Of a DNA stretch of 64,000 bases, positions 1-8,752 are shown piece by piece. A model generated the notes under the pieces. The model was not told the DNA's origin. It saw nothing but the letters and a program-made list of their open reading frames with translations, and did not search any database. Position numbers and translations under genes: made by a program. Source of the stretch: Dyadobacter endophyticus (GTDB lineage: Bacteria; Bacteroidota; Bacteroidia; Cytophagales; Spirosomataceae); assembly GCF_014641595.1 (NCBI RefSeq), contig NZ_BMIA01000002.1, forward strand, positions 1,550,001 to 1,614,000, in the 5' to 3' direction. Numbering within the stretch: the first letter of the stretch is position 1; every line of letters starts with the position of its first letter.

Positions 1-112
1 CGAAATCTTCGGCCCCAAAGGCTGGAAAGCCGGCAAAAACGAAGTTTGGCCGATCCCTCAGAACGAAATCGACCTTAGTGCAGGCGTGCTCACCCAAAAC
101 CCAGGTTATTAA
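1..112 (+). CDS. SusD/RagB-family lipoprotein, C-terminal end only
   Basis: Only the last 37 codons are present, read from base 2 to the TAA at 110-112. The closing residues, WPIPQNEIDLSAG...TQNPGY, are the typical end of SusD/RagB outer-membrane glycan-binding lipoproteins, which normally finish with a WPIP-E---N--L-QNPGY pattern. SusD proteins sit on the cell surface over a SusC TonB-dependent transporter and hand it oligosaccharides. The stop is 20 bp before the LamG lipoprotein gene, so it is probably cotranscribed with the genes that follow and with an upstream susC outside the window. The 5' part is cut by the window edge. Confidence 0.85.
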   Translation, partial: EIFGPKGWKAGKNEVWPIPQNEIDLSAGVLTQNPGY

Positions 113-132
113 TCTCAAACCACGATCTATCG

Positions 133-975
133 ATGAAAACTTTTAAGAATAAACTGACCGTGGCATTGTGTGCAACAACCATGCTCGGGGTAACATCCTG
201 TTACGAGAAGTTCGATCCCGAAAGCTACGCGCCCAGCGTGTCGATCGGGGGTTTTACCAGTTCCGACGAAATTGCGAAGGCCAACCTGGTGGCACATTTC
301 CCTTTCGATGGCACATACAGCGATGTTATTTCCAACACCGCGGGTACCAACACCGGTACCACTTTCGCAAACGGACTCAAAGGCCAGGCGATGAAAGGTG
401 CAAAAGACGGCTACGTGCTTTTTAACCCAACTGCGGCCATTCTCGGATTGAAGAGCTTTACCATGACCTATTGGGTGAACAGCCCATCGACCAAAGTGCA
501 GGGTGGTATCATCGGGCTCGTCGGCTTATCCCAGACAAATGGTTTCTGGGGCAACATAGAGACGTTTTTCGAAAACGGCGGCACGGAAACCGACGGTGTT
601 TTCAAAGCACACATTCAGAACGACAAGGTGGATGCCTGGGTAGCCAAGGAAGGCATTGTGAACCTTTACAATTCCTGGACGCACCTTGCGTTGTCGTACG
701 ACGCCACGTCGTCAACTTTCAGTATTTATGTGAATGGCTCCAAAACAGCTACCACTACGGTCGCCAATTTTGGAGAGTTGAAATGGAAAAGTCCGGGTAA
801 AATGGTGTTCGGTACCGTTCAATTCCAGACCAAACCCAGCCTGACTTCCGAATCGGGGGCGCAGGATTGGGCAAGCTACCTGACGGGCCTGCTCGACGAA
901 GTGCGGATTTACAACGTTGCTTTGAAAGATGCCGAAGTAGATGCGCTGGTTAAATTGGAATCAAGAGGGAAATAA
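133..975 (+). CDS. LamG-like surface lipoprotein of a polysaccharide utilisation locus
   Basis: This is a 280-residue protein with a lipoprotein signal; the lipobox ends GVTSC with Cys23 as the lipidation site. Residues about 50-275 look like a laminin-G/concanavalin-A-type jelly roll (LamG_3 family), with the usual LVAHFPFDGTYSD opening, the WTHLALSYDA strand and a closing LLDEVRIYNVAL motif. Such proteins bind glycans and have no catalytic residues that I can recognise. It follows susD by 20 bp, and its TAA overlaps the next ATG by one base (TAATG), which points to translational coupling. The likely role, inferred from position, is a surface glycan-binding protein in the SusE/F slot of the locus. 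Confidence 0.8.
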   Translation: MKTFKNKLTVALCATTMLGVTSCYEKFDPESYAPSVSIGGFTSSDEIAKANLVAHFPFDGTYSDVISNTAGTNTGTTFANGLKGQAMKGAKDGYVLFNPTAAILGLKSFTMTYWVNSPSTKVQGGIIGLVGLSQTNGFWGNIETFFENGGTETDGVFKAHIQNDKVDAWVAKEGIVNLYNSWTHLALSYDATSSTFSIYVNGSKTATTTVANFGELKWKSPGKMVFGTVQFQTKPSLTSESGAQDWASYLTGLLDEVRIYNVALKDAEVDALVKLESRGK

Positions 976-2645
976 TGCCTTTCAGACACCTCCTTTTTCT
1001 GTGTTCCATCATCTGGCTCGGGGTTTCCTGTAAATCGGAAAAGGAAACCCCCGGGCCATCCAATCCCGGAATACCGGCCTCATTCGGTTTCAATAGCCTG
1101 AAAGTGAATGGCGCCTATTCCGGGCTCAAATACAAGGATGTAAACCTGAAACCTAAAATCAGGTTTACATTTTCCTCCTCACTCGACAATGCTACCGTCG
1201 CCAACGGGGTTACTTTCCAATCCGCCTCCGGGGAGATCGTTGCATTTACCGCTGTCCTGGAAGGCGGCGACAGTTCGGTAGTGATCACTCCCTCAGCCGA
1301 TTTAAAATACCTCACAAGCTATTCGGTTGTTGCTACAAAGGGATTGAAGTCCAAAGCCGGCGGCATGCTGCTCAGTGAGGTAAAAGTAGAATTGATCACG
1401 GCGCTCGACTCTGCCGACAAGTTCCCTGCGATCAGCGACGAAGCATTGCTAACCCTGGTTCAGCGGCAAACCTTCAAATACTTCTGGGATTTTGGGCATC
1501 CCGTGAGCGGGCTCGCGCGGGAACGCAACACTTCCGGCGACGTGGTAACCTCAGGCGGCAGCGGTTTTGGAATTATGACCATTCCGATCGCCATCGAGCG
1601 GAAGTTCGTCACCCGTGCACAGGGCCTGGAAAGAATGCAGAAGATCGTCGGCTTTCTCAAAAAGGCGCAGACATTTCACGGCGCTTACCCGCATTGGCTC
1701 AATGGCGCTACGGGTGTGGCGGTACCATTCAGTGAGAAGGACAATGGGGCTGATCTGGTAGAAACTTCCTTCCTCGTTCAAGGCCTGCTTACGGCCCGTC
1801 AGTATTTCAATGAGGGTAATGCGGCTGAAACTGCTTTGCGGGCTGATATCAATGCGATCTGGGAAGCAGTGGAATGGGACTGGTTCCGGAAAAACAATGA
1901 AAACGTACTTTACTGGCATTGGAGCCCTAATTACGGCTGGGATATGAACCACCAGATCCGAGGCTGGAACGAATGCCTCATTACCTATGCATTGGCCGCC
2001 TCTTCGCCTACCCATGGCATCGATAAAGCGGTTTATGACAATGGCTGGGCAGGCAACAGCACATTTACGAACGGGAAAGCGTATTACGGCATTACATTAC
2101 CGCTCGGCGAGCCGTTTGGCGGGCCGCTGTTCTTCTCGCATTATTCGTTTTTAGGTTTAAACCCCACCGGTCTGACCGACCGTTTTACCAATTATTTTAC
2201 CCAAAACAAGGCCCATACCCTCATCAACTATAACTATTGTAAAGCCAACCCGCAGCAATATTACGGGTACAGCGACCAATGCTGGGGCCTTACCGCTAGC
2301 GACATCCCGAACGGGTATAATGCCAACTCTCCAGGTAATGACAAAGGGGTGGTCACGCCCACAGCCGCACTATCCGCATTCCCGTACGCGCCCGCGGAAT
2401 CGATGAAAGCATTGAAATTCTTTTATTACAAATTAGGCGACAAGCTATGGGGAGAATATGGCTTTCACGATGCATTCTCGCTGGATCAGTTGTGGTTCGC
2501 CGATTCCTACCTGGCCATCGACCAGGGGCCGATCGTCGTAATGATCGAAAACCATCGAACGGAATTGCCATGGAAGCTTTTCATGAGCAGCCCAGAGGTT
2601 AAAACCGGCCTGAAAAAGCTCGGGTTCAACAGCCCGGCGCTTTAA
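975..2645 (+). CDS. PF10091/GH144-like glucoamylase-family lipoprotein with N-terminal Ig-like domain
   Basis: The protein has 556 residues. Residues 1-19 are a lipoprotein signal (WLGVSC, Cys19) followed by KSEKE, a charged patch like Bacteroidota surface-export signals. Residues about 35-135 look like an Ig-like (Big_5-type) domain. From about 150 to the end it matches the putative glucoamylase family PF10091, with TFKYFWDFGHP, HWLNGATG, LYWHWSPNYGWDMN, GGPLFFSHYSFLG and DQGPIVVMIEN blocks. PF10091 includes GH144 beta-1,2-glucanases, so an endo-acting surface enzyme is a reasonable guess; other beta-glucans remain possible. It overlaps the upstream lipoprotein gene by one base and is followed 28 bp later by a paralogue lacking the Ig domain. 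Confidence 0.85.
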   Translation: MPFRHLLFLCSIIWLGVSCKSEKETPGPSNPGIPASFGFNSLKVNGAYSGLKYKDVNLKPKIRFTFSSSLDNATVANGVTFQSASGEIVAFTAVLEGGDSSVVITPSADLKYLTSYSVVATKGLKSKAGGMLLSEVKVELITALDSADKFPAISDEALLTLVQRQTFKYFWDFGHPVSGLARERNTSGDVVTSGGSGFGIMTIPIAIERKFVTRAQGLERMQKIVGFLKKAQTFHGAYPHWLNGATGVAVPFSEKDNGADLVETSFLVQGLLTARQYFNEGNAAETALRADINAIWEAVEWDWFRKNNENVLYWHWSPNYGWDMNHQIRGWNECLITYALAASSPTHGIDKAVYDNGWAGNSTFTNGKAYYGITLPLGEPFGGPLFFSHYSFLGLNPTGLTDRFTNYFTQNKAHTLINYNYCKANPQQYYGYSDQCWGLTASDIPNGYNANSPGNDKGVVTPTAALSAFPYAPAESMKALKFFYYKLGDKLWGEYGFHDAFSLDQLWFADSYLAIDQGPIVVMIENHRTELPWKLFMSSPEVKTGLKKLGFNSPAL

Positions 2646-2673
2646 TATACTACCATTAAAATATCACTCGACT

Positions 2674-4053
2674 ATGAAGCTATACTTCCAATTACTGTTA
2701 TGCCTCACGCTATTCGCCGGTTCCCACGCGGATAGCGTAGCACAAAAGAAAAAATCGGCAGCTGCAAAACCTGCTGCCTTCAACCCGGCCGACCGGCCAA
2801 AGAACCTTTCGGATACCGCATTGCTGGAACTTGTTCAAAAGCAGACGTTCCGGTATTTCTGGGATTTCGGCCACCCTGTGAGCGGCCTGGCCCGCGAGCG
2901 CAGCAATATTGCCTTCGACTACGGCGACGAGGTTTGTACCATCGGCGGAACTGGTTTCGGCGTAATGGCGATGGTAGTAGCAGCGGAGCGGCAATGGCAA
3001 CCCCGCGACTCAGTGGCTGCGCGATTGTTGAAAATGGTGAAATTCCTTTCGAAAGCGGACCATTACCACGGCATTTTCCCACACTGGCTCAATGGCGCGA
3101 CGGGCAAGATCATCCCATTCGGCCGGAAAGACGACGGTGGTGATTTGGTGGAATCATCATTCCTTTTCCAGGGACTACTCGCCGTAAGACAATACTTCGA
3201 CCGCGATACCGACCTCGAAAGAGAGCTCCGCAGCCGCATTACCTGGATATGGAACGAGGCTGAATGGGACTGGTATACCCGCGGCAACCCCAACCAGCTT
3301 TACTGGCATTGGAGCCCTAACAACGGCTGGGCGATGAACTTCGAATTGCGCGGTTACAATGAGACTTTGATCACCTACATCATGGGGGCAGCTTCCCCAC
3401 GCTACCCGATTACCCGCCAGGTGTACGACAAATGCTGGGCGCAAAGCGACCATTTCCGCAATGGGAAGGAATATTATGGCGTAAAGCTGCCGCTCGGTTT
3501 CGAATATGGCGGGCCATTGTTTTTTGCGCATTATTCATTCCTGGGACTCGACCCGCGTCATTTAAAAGATCAGTATGCCGATTACTGGGAGCAAAATGTG
3601 AACCATTCGCTGATTAACTACAAACATTGCGTTGCCAACCCGGGCAAATTCAAGGGTTATGGAGAAAACAACTGGGGCCTGACCGCCAGCGATACTTACA
3701 ATGGTTACAACGCGCATTCACCGACCAACGACTTCGGTACGATTACGCCTACCGCCGCATTATCATCGTTCCCGTACACGCCAGAGCAGTCGATGAAGGC
3801 CTTGCGTCATTTTTATGATGATATGGGAGATAAAATCTGGTCGGAATACGGCTTTACCGACGCATTCAACGAATCGCAGAACTGGTATGCCAAATCGCAT
3901 TTGGCCATCGACCAGGGGCCAATTATTGTGATGATCGAGAACTACCGGACGGGTTTGCTCTGGAAGTTGTTCATGAAGGACCCCGAAGTACGGGAAGGCC
4001 TGAAAAAGCTGGGATTTGAAAGTCCGGCGTTGGGCGTATCCAGCAGAAATTAA
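2674..4053 (+). CDS. PF10091/GH144-like glucoamylase-family protein, periplasmic
   Basis: This 459-residue protein has a cleavable signal peptide (about residues 1-23, ending DSVAQ) and no lipobox cysteine. Residues about 45-450 are strongly similar along their length to the C-terminal domain of the preceding gene: both carry TF-YFWDFGHPVSGLARER, HWLNGATG, WHWSPN-GW, GGPLFF-HYSFLGL, NNWGLTASD and DQGPI-VMIEN. The pair is therefore a tandem duplication with different cell locations. In known GH144 pairs, endo- and exo-acting (sophorose-releasing) members occur, so this one could process oligosaccharides after import. That division of labour is inference. A hairpin terminator follows. Confidence 0.85.
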   Translation: MKLYFQLLLCLTLFAGSHADSVAQKKKSAAAKPAAFNPADRPKNLSDTALLELVQKQTFRYFWDFGHPVSGLARERSNIAFDYGDEVCTIGGTGFGVMAMVVAAERQWQPRDSVAARLLKMVKFLSKADHYHGIFPHWLNGATGKIIPFGRKDDGGDLVESSFLFQGLLAVRQYFDRDTDLERELRSRITWIWNEAEWDWYTRGNPNQLYWHWSPNNGWAMNFELRGYNETLITYIMGAASPRYPITRQVYDKCWAQSDHFRNGKEYYGVKLPLGFEYGGPLFFAHYSFLGLDPRHLKDQYADYWEQNVNHSLINYKHCVANPGKFKGYGENNWGLTASDTYNGYNAHSPTNDFGTITPTAALSSFPYTPEQSMKALRHFYDDMGDKIWSEYGFTDAFNESQNWYAKSHLAIDQGPIIVMIENYRTGLLWKLFMKDPEVREGLKKLGFESPALGVSSRN

Positions 4054-4078
4054 CCGCTTTTTAGCTAATATTCGCAGG

Positions 4079-4110
4079 AAGACCGGCCGCAAGCTGGTCT
4101 TTCTGTTTTA
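4079..4110 (+). terminator. Hairpin at end of the polysaccharide utilisation locus
   Basis: A 9-bp stem (AAGACCGGC at 4079-4087 with GCTGGTCTT at 4093-4101, one G-U pair, 5-nt loop) is followed by a T-rich tail (TTCTGTTTT). It lies 26 bp after the second GH144-like gene and separates the locus from the kelch gene. Confidence 0.6.
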
Positions 4111-4178
4111 TGGAATATAATTGTACCTTGATATCGTTTTTGAAAAGCAAATAATGCGCCATTCCAAACGTAATCGAT

Positions 4179-5159
4179 ATGAAACCACTCTATCATAAAG
4201 CTGCATTACTGATTGCGCTGCATGCATTCGCATTGCAGGGATCGGCGCAGATATGGACGGTCTCCGAACCGGAGAATTTGCCCGAAAAACGGCATGAAAA
4301 CGCCATGGCCACCGCGAATGGGAAATTGTATTTGTTGGGAGGGCGCGGTGTTAAGCCGGTTGATGAATACGACTTCAAAAAAGATTCCTGGAAAAACCTT
4401 GCGCCGTCGCCACTCGAAATGAGCCATTTTCAGGCGGTTAGCTATAAAAATGAAATTTATGTACTGGGCGCATTCACGGGCGGCTATCCGCACGAGGTGC
4501 CTATTCCGGACATTTATATTTTCAACCCCATCAAAAACGAATGGCGCAAAGGGGCTGCCATTCCCGAAAACCGCAGACGCGGCGCGGCTGGTGCATTTAC
4601 ATTAAATGATAAAATCTACCTGGTATGCGGCATTCAGGACGGCCACTGGGACGGCCAGGTTACCTGGTTCGATGAATTCGACCCGGCGACCGGCACCTGG
4701 AAAACGCTCGCCGACGCTCCACGCCCGCGCGACCACGTACAGGTAGCGGTGCTGGACAACAAGCTTTACGTTGCTGGCGGACGCCTGTCTACGGCGCGTA
4801 TCAACCAGGTTTTGAACACCGTTATCAAGGAAGTAGATGTTTATGATTTTAAAACCGGCAAATGGACCACGCTGGATGCTTCCAATAACCTTCCTACCCT
4901 CCGCGCCGGCAACACTGCCGTTGTTTTCAACAACAAAATACTCATAATAGGCGGCGAAAGCGATGCGCACCAGGAGGCACACAACGAAGTGGAAGCATTT
5001 GATCCACAAACCCAGAAGTGGGAAAAGTTGCCTTCGCTTCACCAGGGGCGGCATGGCACGCAGGCTGTTTCGCTTAACAGGAAAGTATATATTGCAGCTG
5101 GCTCAGCCAACCGCGGCGGTGGCCCGGAGCTGAACGATATGGAAATACTCGATAAATAA
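4179..5159 (+). CDS. Secreted kelch-repeat beta-propeller protein
   Basis: The protein is 326 residues with an N-terminal signal peptide (to about residue 24, LQGSAQ). The rest consists of kelch repeats of roughly 45-50 residues, each with a Gly-Gly or similar pair and spaced aromatic residues (KLYLLGGRG, NEIYVLGA, DKIYLVCGI, NKLYVAGGR, NKILIIGGE, RKVYIAAGS), which fits a six-bladed propeller. Kelch propellers bind proteins or sugars; some are sialate mutarotases or galactose oxidases, but I see no catalytic signature for either. It is 21 bp upstream of the M1 peptidase start and may be cotranscribed with it. Confidence 0.8.
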   Translation: MKPLYHKAALLIALHAFALQGSAQIWTVSEPENLPEKRHENAMATANGKLYLLGGRGVKPVDEYDFKKDSWKNLAPSPLEMSHFQAVSYKNEIYVLGAFTGGYPHEVPIPDIYIFNPIKNEWRKGAAIPENRRRGAAGAFTLNDKIYLVCGIQDGHWDGQVTWFDEFDPATGTWKTLADAPRPRDHVQVAVLDNKLYVAGGRLSTARINQVLNTVIKEVDVYDFKTGKWTTLDASNNLPTLRAGNTAVVFNNKILIIGGESDAHQEAHNEVEAFDPQTQKWEKLPSLHQGRHGTQAVSLNRKVYIAAGSANRGGGPELNDMEILDK

Positions 5160-5180
5160 TACACTTCATTGTTAACTCAA

Positions 5181-6824
5181 ATGCTCAGAAAACTCGCCGG
5201 TATCTGTTTACTTTTTGTTTCACTCGCTTCTTTTGCACAAAAGAAAGTATTCACCCACGCCGACACGCTGCGGGGCTCTATCACACCCGAACGGGAATGG
5301 TGGGACCTCGGCTATTACCATCTCAGCGTTAGGCCCAACGACAAAGACAGCACGCTTACGGGCAGCACTGCCATCAGCTACAAGGTTTTGAAACCATACC
5401 AGACCATGCAAGTGGACTTGCAGGAACCCTTGCAGGTAACCAAAGTAATTCAGGACGGTGAGACGCTCACCTACCGCCGCGACGGCAATGCATTTTTTAT
5501 CACATTGAAGAAAAAGCAGGAAACCGGCAAAACTGAATCCGTTGAGGTTTTCTACGCAGGCAAGCCACGGCTCGCGAAACGCCCGCCATGGGACGGCGGT
5601 GTGCAATGGGTACCCGACGGAAAAGGTAATACGATCATTTCTACCTCATGCCAGGGACTCGGTGCAAGCGTATGGTGGCCCTGCAAAGACCATATGTACG
5701 ACGAGCCCGACAGCATGCTCATCAGCATAACCGTCCCCAAGAACATGACGGACGTTTCGAATGGAAACCTGCGCTCGCTGATTGAGAACAGCGACAATTC
5801 CCACACATTCAACTGGTTCGTCAAAAATCCGATCAATAACTATGGTGTGAATATGAATGTGGCCAACTATGTGAGCTGGAAAGAGACATTCAAAGGCGAG
5901 AAGGGCGATTTGCAACTCAGCTATTATGTATTGCCTCAAAATCTGGAAAAAGCGAAAGAACAGTTCAAGCAAGCGCCCAAGATGCTCAAAGCGTTCGAAC
6001 ATTGGTTTGGTCCTTATCCTTTTTACGAAGACGGCTACAAACTTGTGGAGGTGCCCTACCTTGGAATGGAACACCAGAGCTCCGTAACGTACGGCAATGA
6101 CTACAAAATGGGTTACCGCGGCAAAGATCTTTCAAATACCGGCTGGGGCCTGAAATGGGACTTTATCATCATCCACGAGAGCGGGCACGAATGGTTTGCG
6201 AATAATATTACCTATAAGGACGTCGCAGATATGTGGGTACACGAAAGCTTTACCAACTATTCGGAAAATCTTTATACGGAATACTATTACGGCAAAAAAG
6301 CGGGTGAGGATTATGTCATCGGCACCCGAGAGCTCATCGCGAATGACATTCCTATTGTAGGTATTTACGGGGTTAATCAGGAAGGGTCGAAGGACATGTA
6401 TTACAAAGGCGGAAACATGCTCCATACCATCCGTCAGGTGGTCAATGACGATGAAAAATGGCGTCAGATCCTCCGCGGACTAAACAAAACTTTCTACCAT
6501 CAGACTGTCGATGGTTCTCAGATCGAAAATTACATCAGCGAACACGCCGGAAGAAATCTCTCCAAAGTTTTCGATCAGTACCTGCGGGATGTAAGAATTC
6601 CCGTTCTGGAATATGCTTTCACGGGCAAAGGATTGCAGTACCGGTGGATCAACACGATTGAGCACTTCGATATGCCGGTAAAAGTGAAGCTCGCAAGCGG
6701 AAAAGAGGAATTCCTCTACCCCACAAACGATTGGAAAACGTTGAAAGTAAAAGGCGAGAAATCGCTGACTGTCGACCGGAATTTCTATGTGGAATCCAAG
6801 GAAACCAAACAGGCTTCCTTATAA
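5181..6824 (+). CDS. M1-family zinc metallopeptidase, secreted
   Basis: The product is a 547-residue gluzincin aminopeptidase-type protein. I chose the ATG at 5181 because it gives a clean signal peptide (MLRKLAGICLLFVSLASFAQ); an in-frame TTG lies 12 bp upstream. The N-terminal half is the beta-saddle domain. The exopeptidase loop reads GMEHQS, where classic M1 enzymes have GMEN. The zinc site is HESGHEW with the third ligand in WVHESFTNY 18 residues later. It probably trims peptides in the periplasm. Its last 6 bp overlap the end of the convergent thiamine pyrophosphokinase gene (shared TTATAA). Confidence 0.88.
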   Translation: MLRKLAGICLLFVSLASFAQKKVFTHADTLRGSITPEREWWDLGYYHLSVRPNDKDSTLTGSTAISYKVLKPYQTMQVDLQEPLQVTKVIQDGETLTYRRDGNAFFITLKKKQETGKTESVEVFYAGKPRLAKRPPWDGGVQWVPDGKGNTIISTSCQGLGASVWWPCKDHMYDEPDSMLISITVPKNMTDVSNGNLRSLIENSDNSHTFNWFVKNPINNYGVNMNVANYVSWKETFKGEKGDLQLSYYVLPQNLEKAKEQFKQAPKMLKAFEHWFGPYPFYEDGYKLVEVPYLGMEHQSSVTYGNDYKMGYRGKDLSNTGWGLKWDFIIIHESGHEWFANNITYKDVADMWVHESFTNYSENLYTEYYYGKKAGEDYVIGTRELIANDIPIVGIYGVNQEGSKDMYYKGGNMLHTIRQVVNDDEKWRQILRGLNKTFYHQTVDGSQIENYISEHAGRNLSKVFDQYLRDVRIPVLEYAFTGKGLQYRWINTIEHFDMPVKVKLASGKEEFLYPTNDWKTLKVKGEKSLTVDRNFYVESKETKQASL

Positions 6825-7484
6825 ATCCCAGCATTCCATAATCAGAAGGTCGCCCTTCTGTGCGGAAACCCTGACCATGCCATCAGCCTCGGCTTCATTA
6901 CTGCTGCCAGTTCTGTGGCCCATTGTCAGGGTTTCATTATTTAAATTGTATTTCAAGCCAGATGTTTCAATGCCATCAACGGCGCCTACCGGTATCAGCG
7001 AAATGGGTGTGCCGGCAGTGTACCACTTTTCGAATGTGCCTGTAAGCGGGAATATCTTGGAATAGTCATCCAGCAGCACCAGTTTGATTTTATCCTTATA
7101 ACGGACCAAATCCGTGATATTGGTAATGGCGTGATCGGCCCGGCGTCCGGTAGCCCAAACGATATTCGCGGCGGGAAAGCCTCTATCAATCAAAAACTCG
7201 ATTGCTTTATTGAGATCGGTCTTTTCCTGGTCGGGGGTATTAATAATTTCAAGCGGGTGTTGGCGTTCGCGTATCATTTCTACATCGTGCGGCATATCGA
7301 AATCGCCCATCCAGGCATCTATTTTAATCCCCAGATCCAAAACCCGGTAAATGGCATGGTCGAGCACGACAATGAACGGGCTCCATTCCAGCAACTGACC
7401 TAACAATTCCGGAGAGCAGGCTTCCCCATTAGCAATAATCAAAGCAGGCTCCTGCTTCTCCCGAACGATGTGATGTGATGACAT
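6819..7484 (-). CDS. Thiamine diphosphokinase
   Basis: This 221-residue protein transfers pyrophosphate from ATP to thiamine to make thiamine diphosphate. The sequence shows the N-terminal nucleotide-binding region (IANGEACSPELL, then MGDFDMPHD for the GDFD metal motif), the TPDQEKTDLNKAI segment equivalent to the D--KTDLEKAL motif, GRRADHAITNI for the GGR-DH motif, and a C-terminal beta domain that binds thiamine. Length is normal for the family. It lies 3 bp downstream of the small coiled-coil gene on the same strand, so the two are likely cotranscribed. Its end overlaps the M1 peptidase gene by 6 bp in convergent orientation. Confidence 0.85.
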   Translation of the reverse strand: MSSHHIVREKQEPALIIANGEACSPELLGQLLEWSPFIVVLDHAIYRVLDLGIKIDAWMGDFDMPHDVEMIRERQHPLEIINTPDQEKTDLNKAIEFLIDRGFPAANIVWATGRRADHAITNITDLVRYKDKIKLVLLDDYSKIFPLTGTFEKWYTAGTPISLIPVGAVDGIETSGLKYNLNNETLTMGHRTGSSNEAEADGMVRVSAQKGDLLIMECWDL

Positions 7485-7487
7485 TAA

Positions 7488-7787
7488 TTACAGTTTATTC
7501 TTAACGAGGGTTACCAGCTCCGTAAGGACGCCATGAACTTGCAGAAACTGCTGGTCGATACGATCGAATCGTGCGTCATGTTCAGCAAGCTTGGTTTCAA
7601 TGCGCTCGAATCGTTCGTCATGTTCAGCAAACTTGTCGTCAATGCGCGCGAACTGCCTTCGTATTTCTTCGAACCCATTGTTGACTGTGCCCGTCAATGT
7701 AGCTAATCCTGCTGCTATCATCTCAATCTGTTTTCCGTGTTCGACTGTAACATTTTCAAGTTGCTCAATGCGTTGTTCCAGGTACAT
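7488..7787 (-). CDS. Small coiled-coil protein of unknown function
   Basis: I do not recognise a family. The 99 residues have no signal peptide or membrane segment and are almost entirely heptad-patterned, rich in Glu, Asp, Arg and Gln. Residues about 49-80 contain a repeated unit, DDKFAEHDERFERIE then TKLAEHDARFDRID, with a 14-residue period (two heptads). This looks like a parallel coiled-coil oligomer, similar in style to many small Bacteroidota proteins. It precedes the thiamine diphosphokinase gene by 3 bp, which suggests cotranscription but not necessarily a shared role. Confidence 0.6.
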   Translation of the reverse strand: MYLEQRIEQLENVTVEHGKQIEMIAAGLATLTGTVNNGFEEIRRQFARIDDKFAEHDERFERIETKLAEHDARFDRIDQQFLQVHGVLTELVTLVKNKL

Positions 7788-7894
7788 GTCTTTATGAAGT
7801 TATAGTGTATAAATGAATTTCAAACCGGCCTCAGCCCGGCTTTTTATTTATACGCCATATTCGACATTTGGTAACATCATTCGGAACAAAATTT

Positions 7895-8728
7895 TTAAAC
7901 CCCCATTGTCTTGGCCTCGTTCCAATATACATCCATCTCTTCAAGCGTCATATCTGATAGCGACTTGCCGTTTGCGCGGGCGGCTTCTTCCAGATATTGA
8001 AACCGGCTGATAAACTTCTTATTGGTCCTCTCGAGAGCAGTTTCGGGATTGATATCTACAAATCTTGAGTAATTTACCAAAGAAAACAGCAGGTCTCCAA
8101 ATTCACCTTCGGCCTCCTTCTGGTTGATCACATCGGTGGTTTCAATATCAAAGTTTTGCTTGAATTCCTGCAACTCCTCCTCCACCTTGGCCCATACTTG
8201 CTGCTTTTCATCCCAGTCAAACCCGACGCCTCTTGCCTTTTCCTGAATGCGCATCGCTTTCACGAGGGCGGGCAGGGATGCAGGGACTCCCGAAAGCACG
8301 GATTTATTGCCTTCCTTTAATTTCAGCTTTTCCCAATTCTGCTTTACAGCTTCTTCGGTATCGGCCACGAAATCGCCGTAAATATGCGGATGACGGGCAA
8401 CCAGTTTATCGCAAATGCCATGCAAAACATCCTTTATATCAAAATGATAGGACTTATCTTCACTTTGCTCCGACCCTATTTTAGCATAAAAAACAATATG
8501 CAGCAAAACGTCCCCCAGTTCCTTACGGATTTCAGGCAAATCGTTGTTCAAAATCGCATCGGAAAGTTCGTACGTTTCTTCGATGGTTAAATGCCGCAGA
8601 CTTTCCATCGTCTGCTTTCTGTCCCAGGGGCATTGCTCACGGAGCTCGTCCATAATCGTCAACAAACGGTCGAAGGCCATAAGCTGTTGCTGGCGGCTTT
8701 CTGGCAGGTCACTGAATTGTTTTTCCAT
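7895..8728 (-). CDS. mazG: MazG nucleoside triphosphate pyrophosphohydrolase
   Basis: The 277-residue protein hydrolyses (d)NTPs to monophosphates and pyrophosphate, a housecleaning role. It has two MazG domains: the first (about 17-110) with CPWDRKQT, the metal-binding EETYELSDAI and KELGDVLLHIVFYA motifs; the second (about 150-260) with GFDWDEKQQVW, a matching acidic segment and EFGDLLFSLVNYSR. The start is uncertain. The ATG at 8728 is used, but a -7 promoter box ends only 4 bp before it, so either the mRNA is nearly leaderless or translation begins at Met17 (8680), where the E. coli protein aligns. The thioesterase gene lies 24 bp upstream on the same strand. Confidence 0.9.
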   Translation of the reverse strand: MEKQFSDLPESRQQQLMAFDRLLTIMDELREQCPWDRKQTMESLRHLTIEETYELSDAILNNDLPEIRKELGDVLLHIVFYAKIGSEQSEDKSYHFDIKDVLHGICDKLVARHPHIYGDFVADTEEAVKQNWEKLKLKEGNKSVLSGVPASLPALVKAMRIQEKARGVGFDWDEKQQVWAKVEEELQEFKQNFDIETTDVINQKEAEGEFGDLLFSLVNYSRFVDINPETALERTNKKFISRFQYLEEAARANGKSLSDMTLEEMDVYWNEAKTMGV

Positions 8729-8732
8729 ACCA

Positions 8733-8740
8733 CAAAGATA
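8733..8740 (-). promoter_or_regulatory. -7 box (TATCTTTG) before mazG
   Basis: Read on the minus strand this is TATCTTTG, an exact match to the Bacteroidota TAnnTTTG -7 element. No clear -33 TTG is seen at the expected distance. If used, transcription would start at or near the mazG ATG. Confidence 0.4.
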
Positions 8741-8752
8741 CTGCGAAACCCG

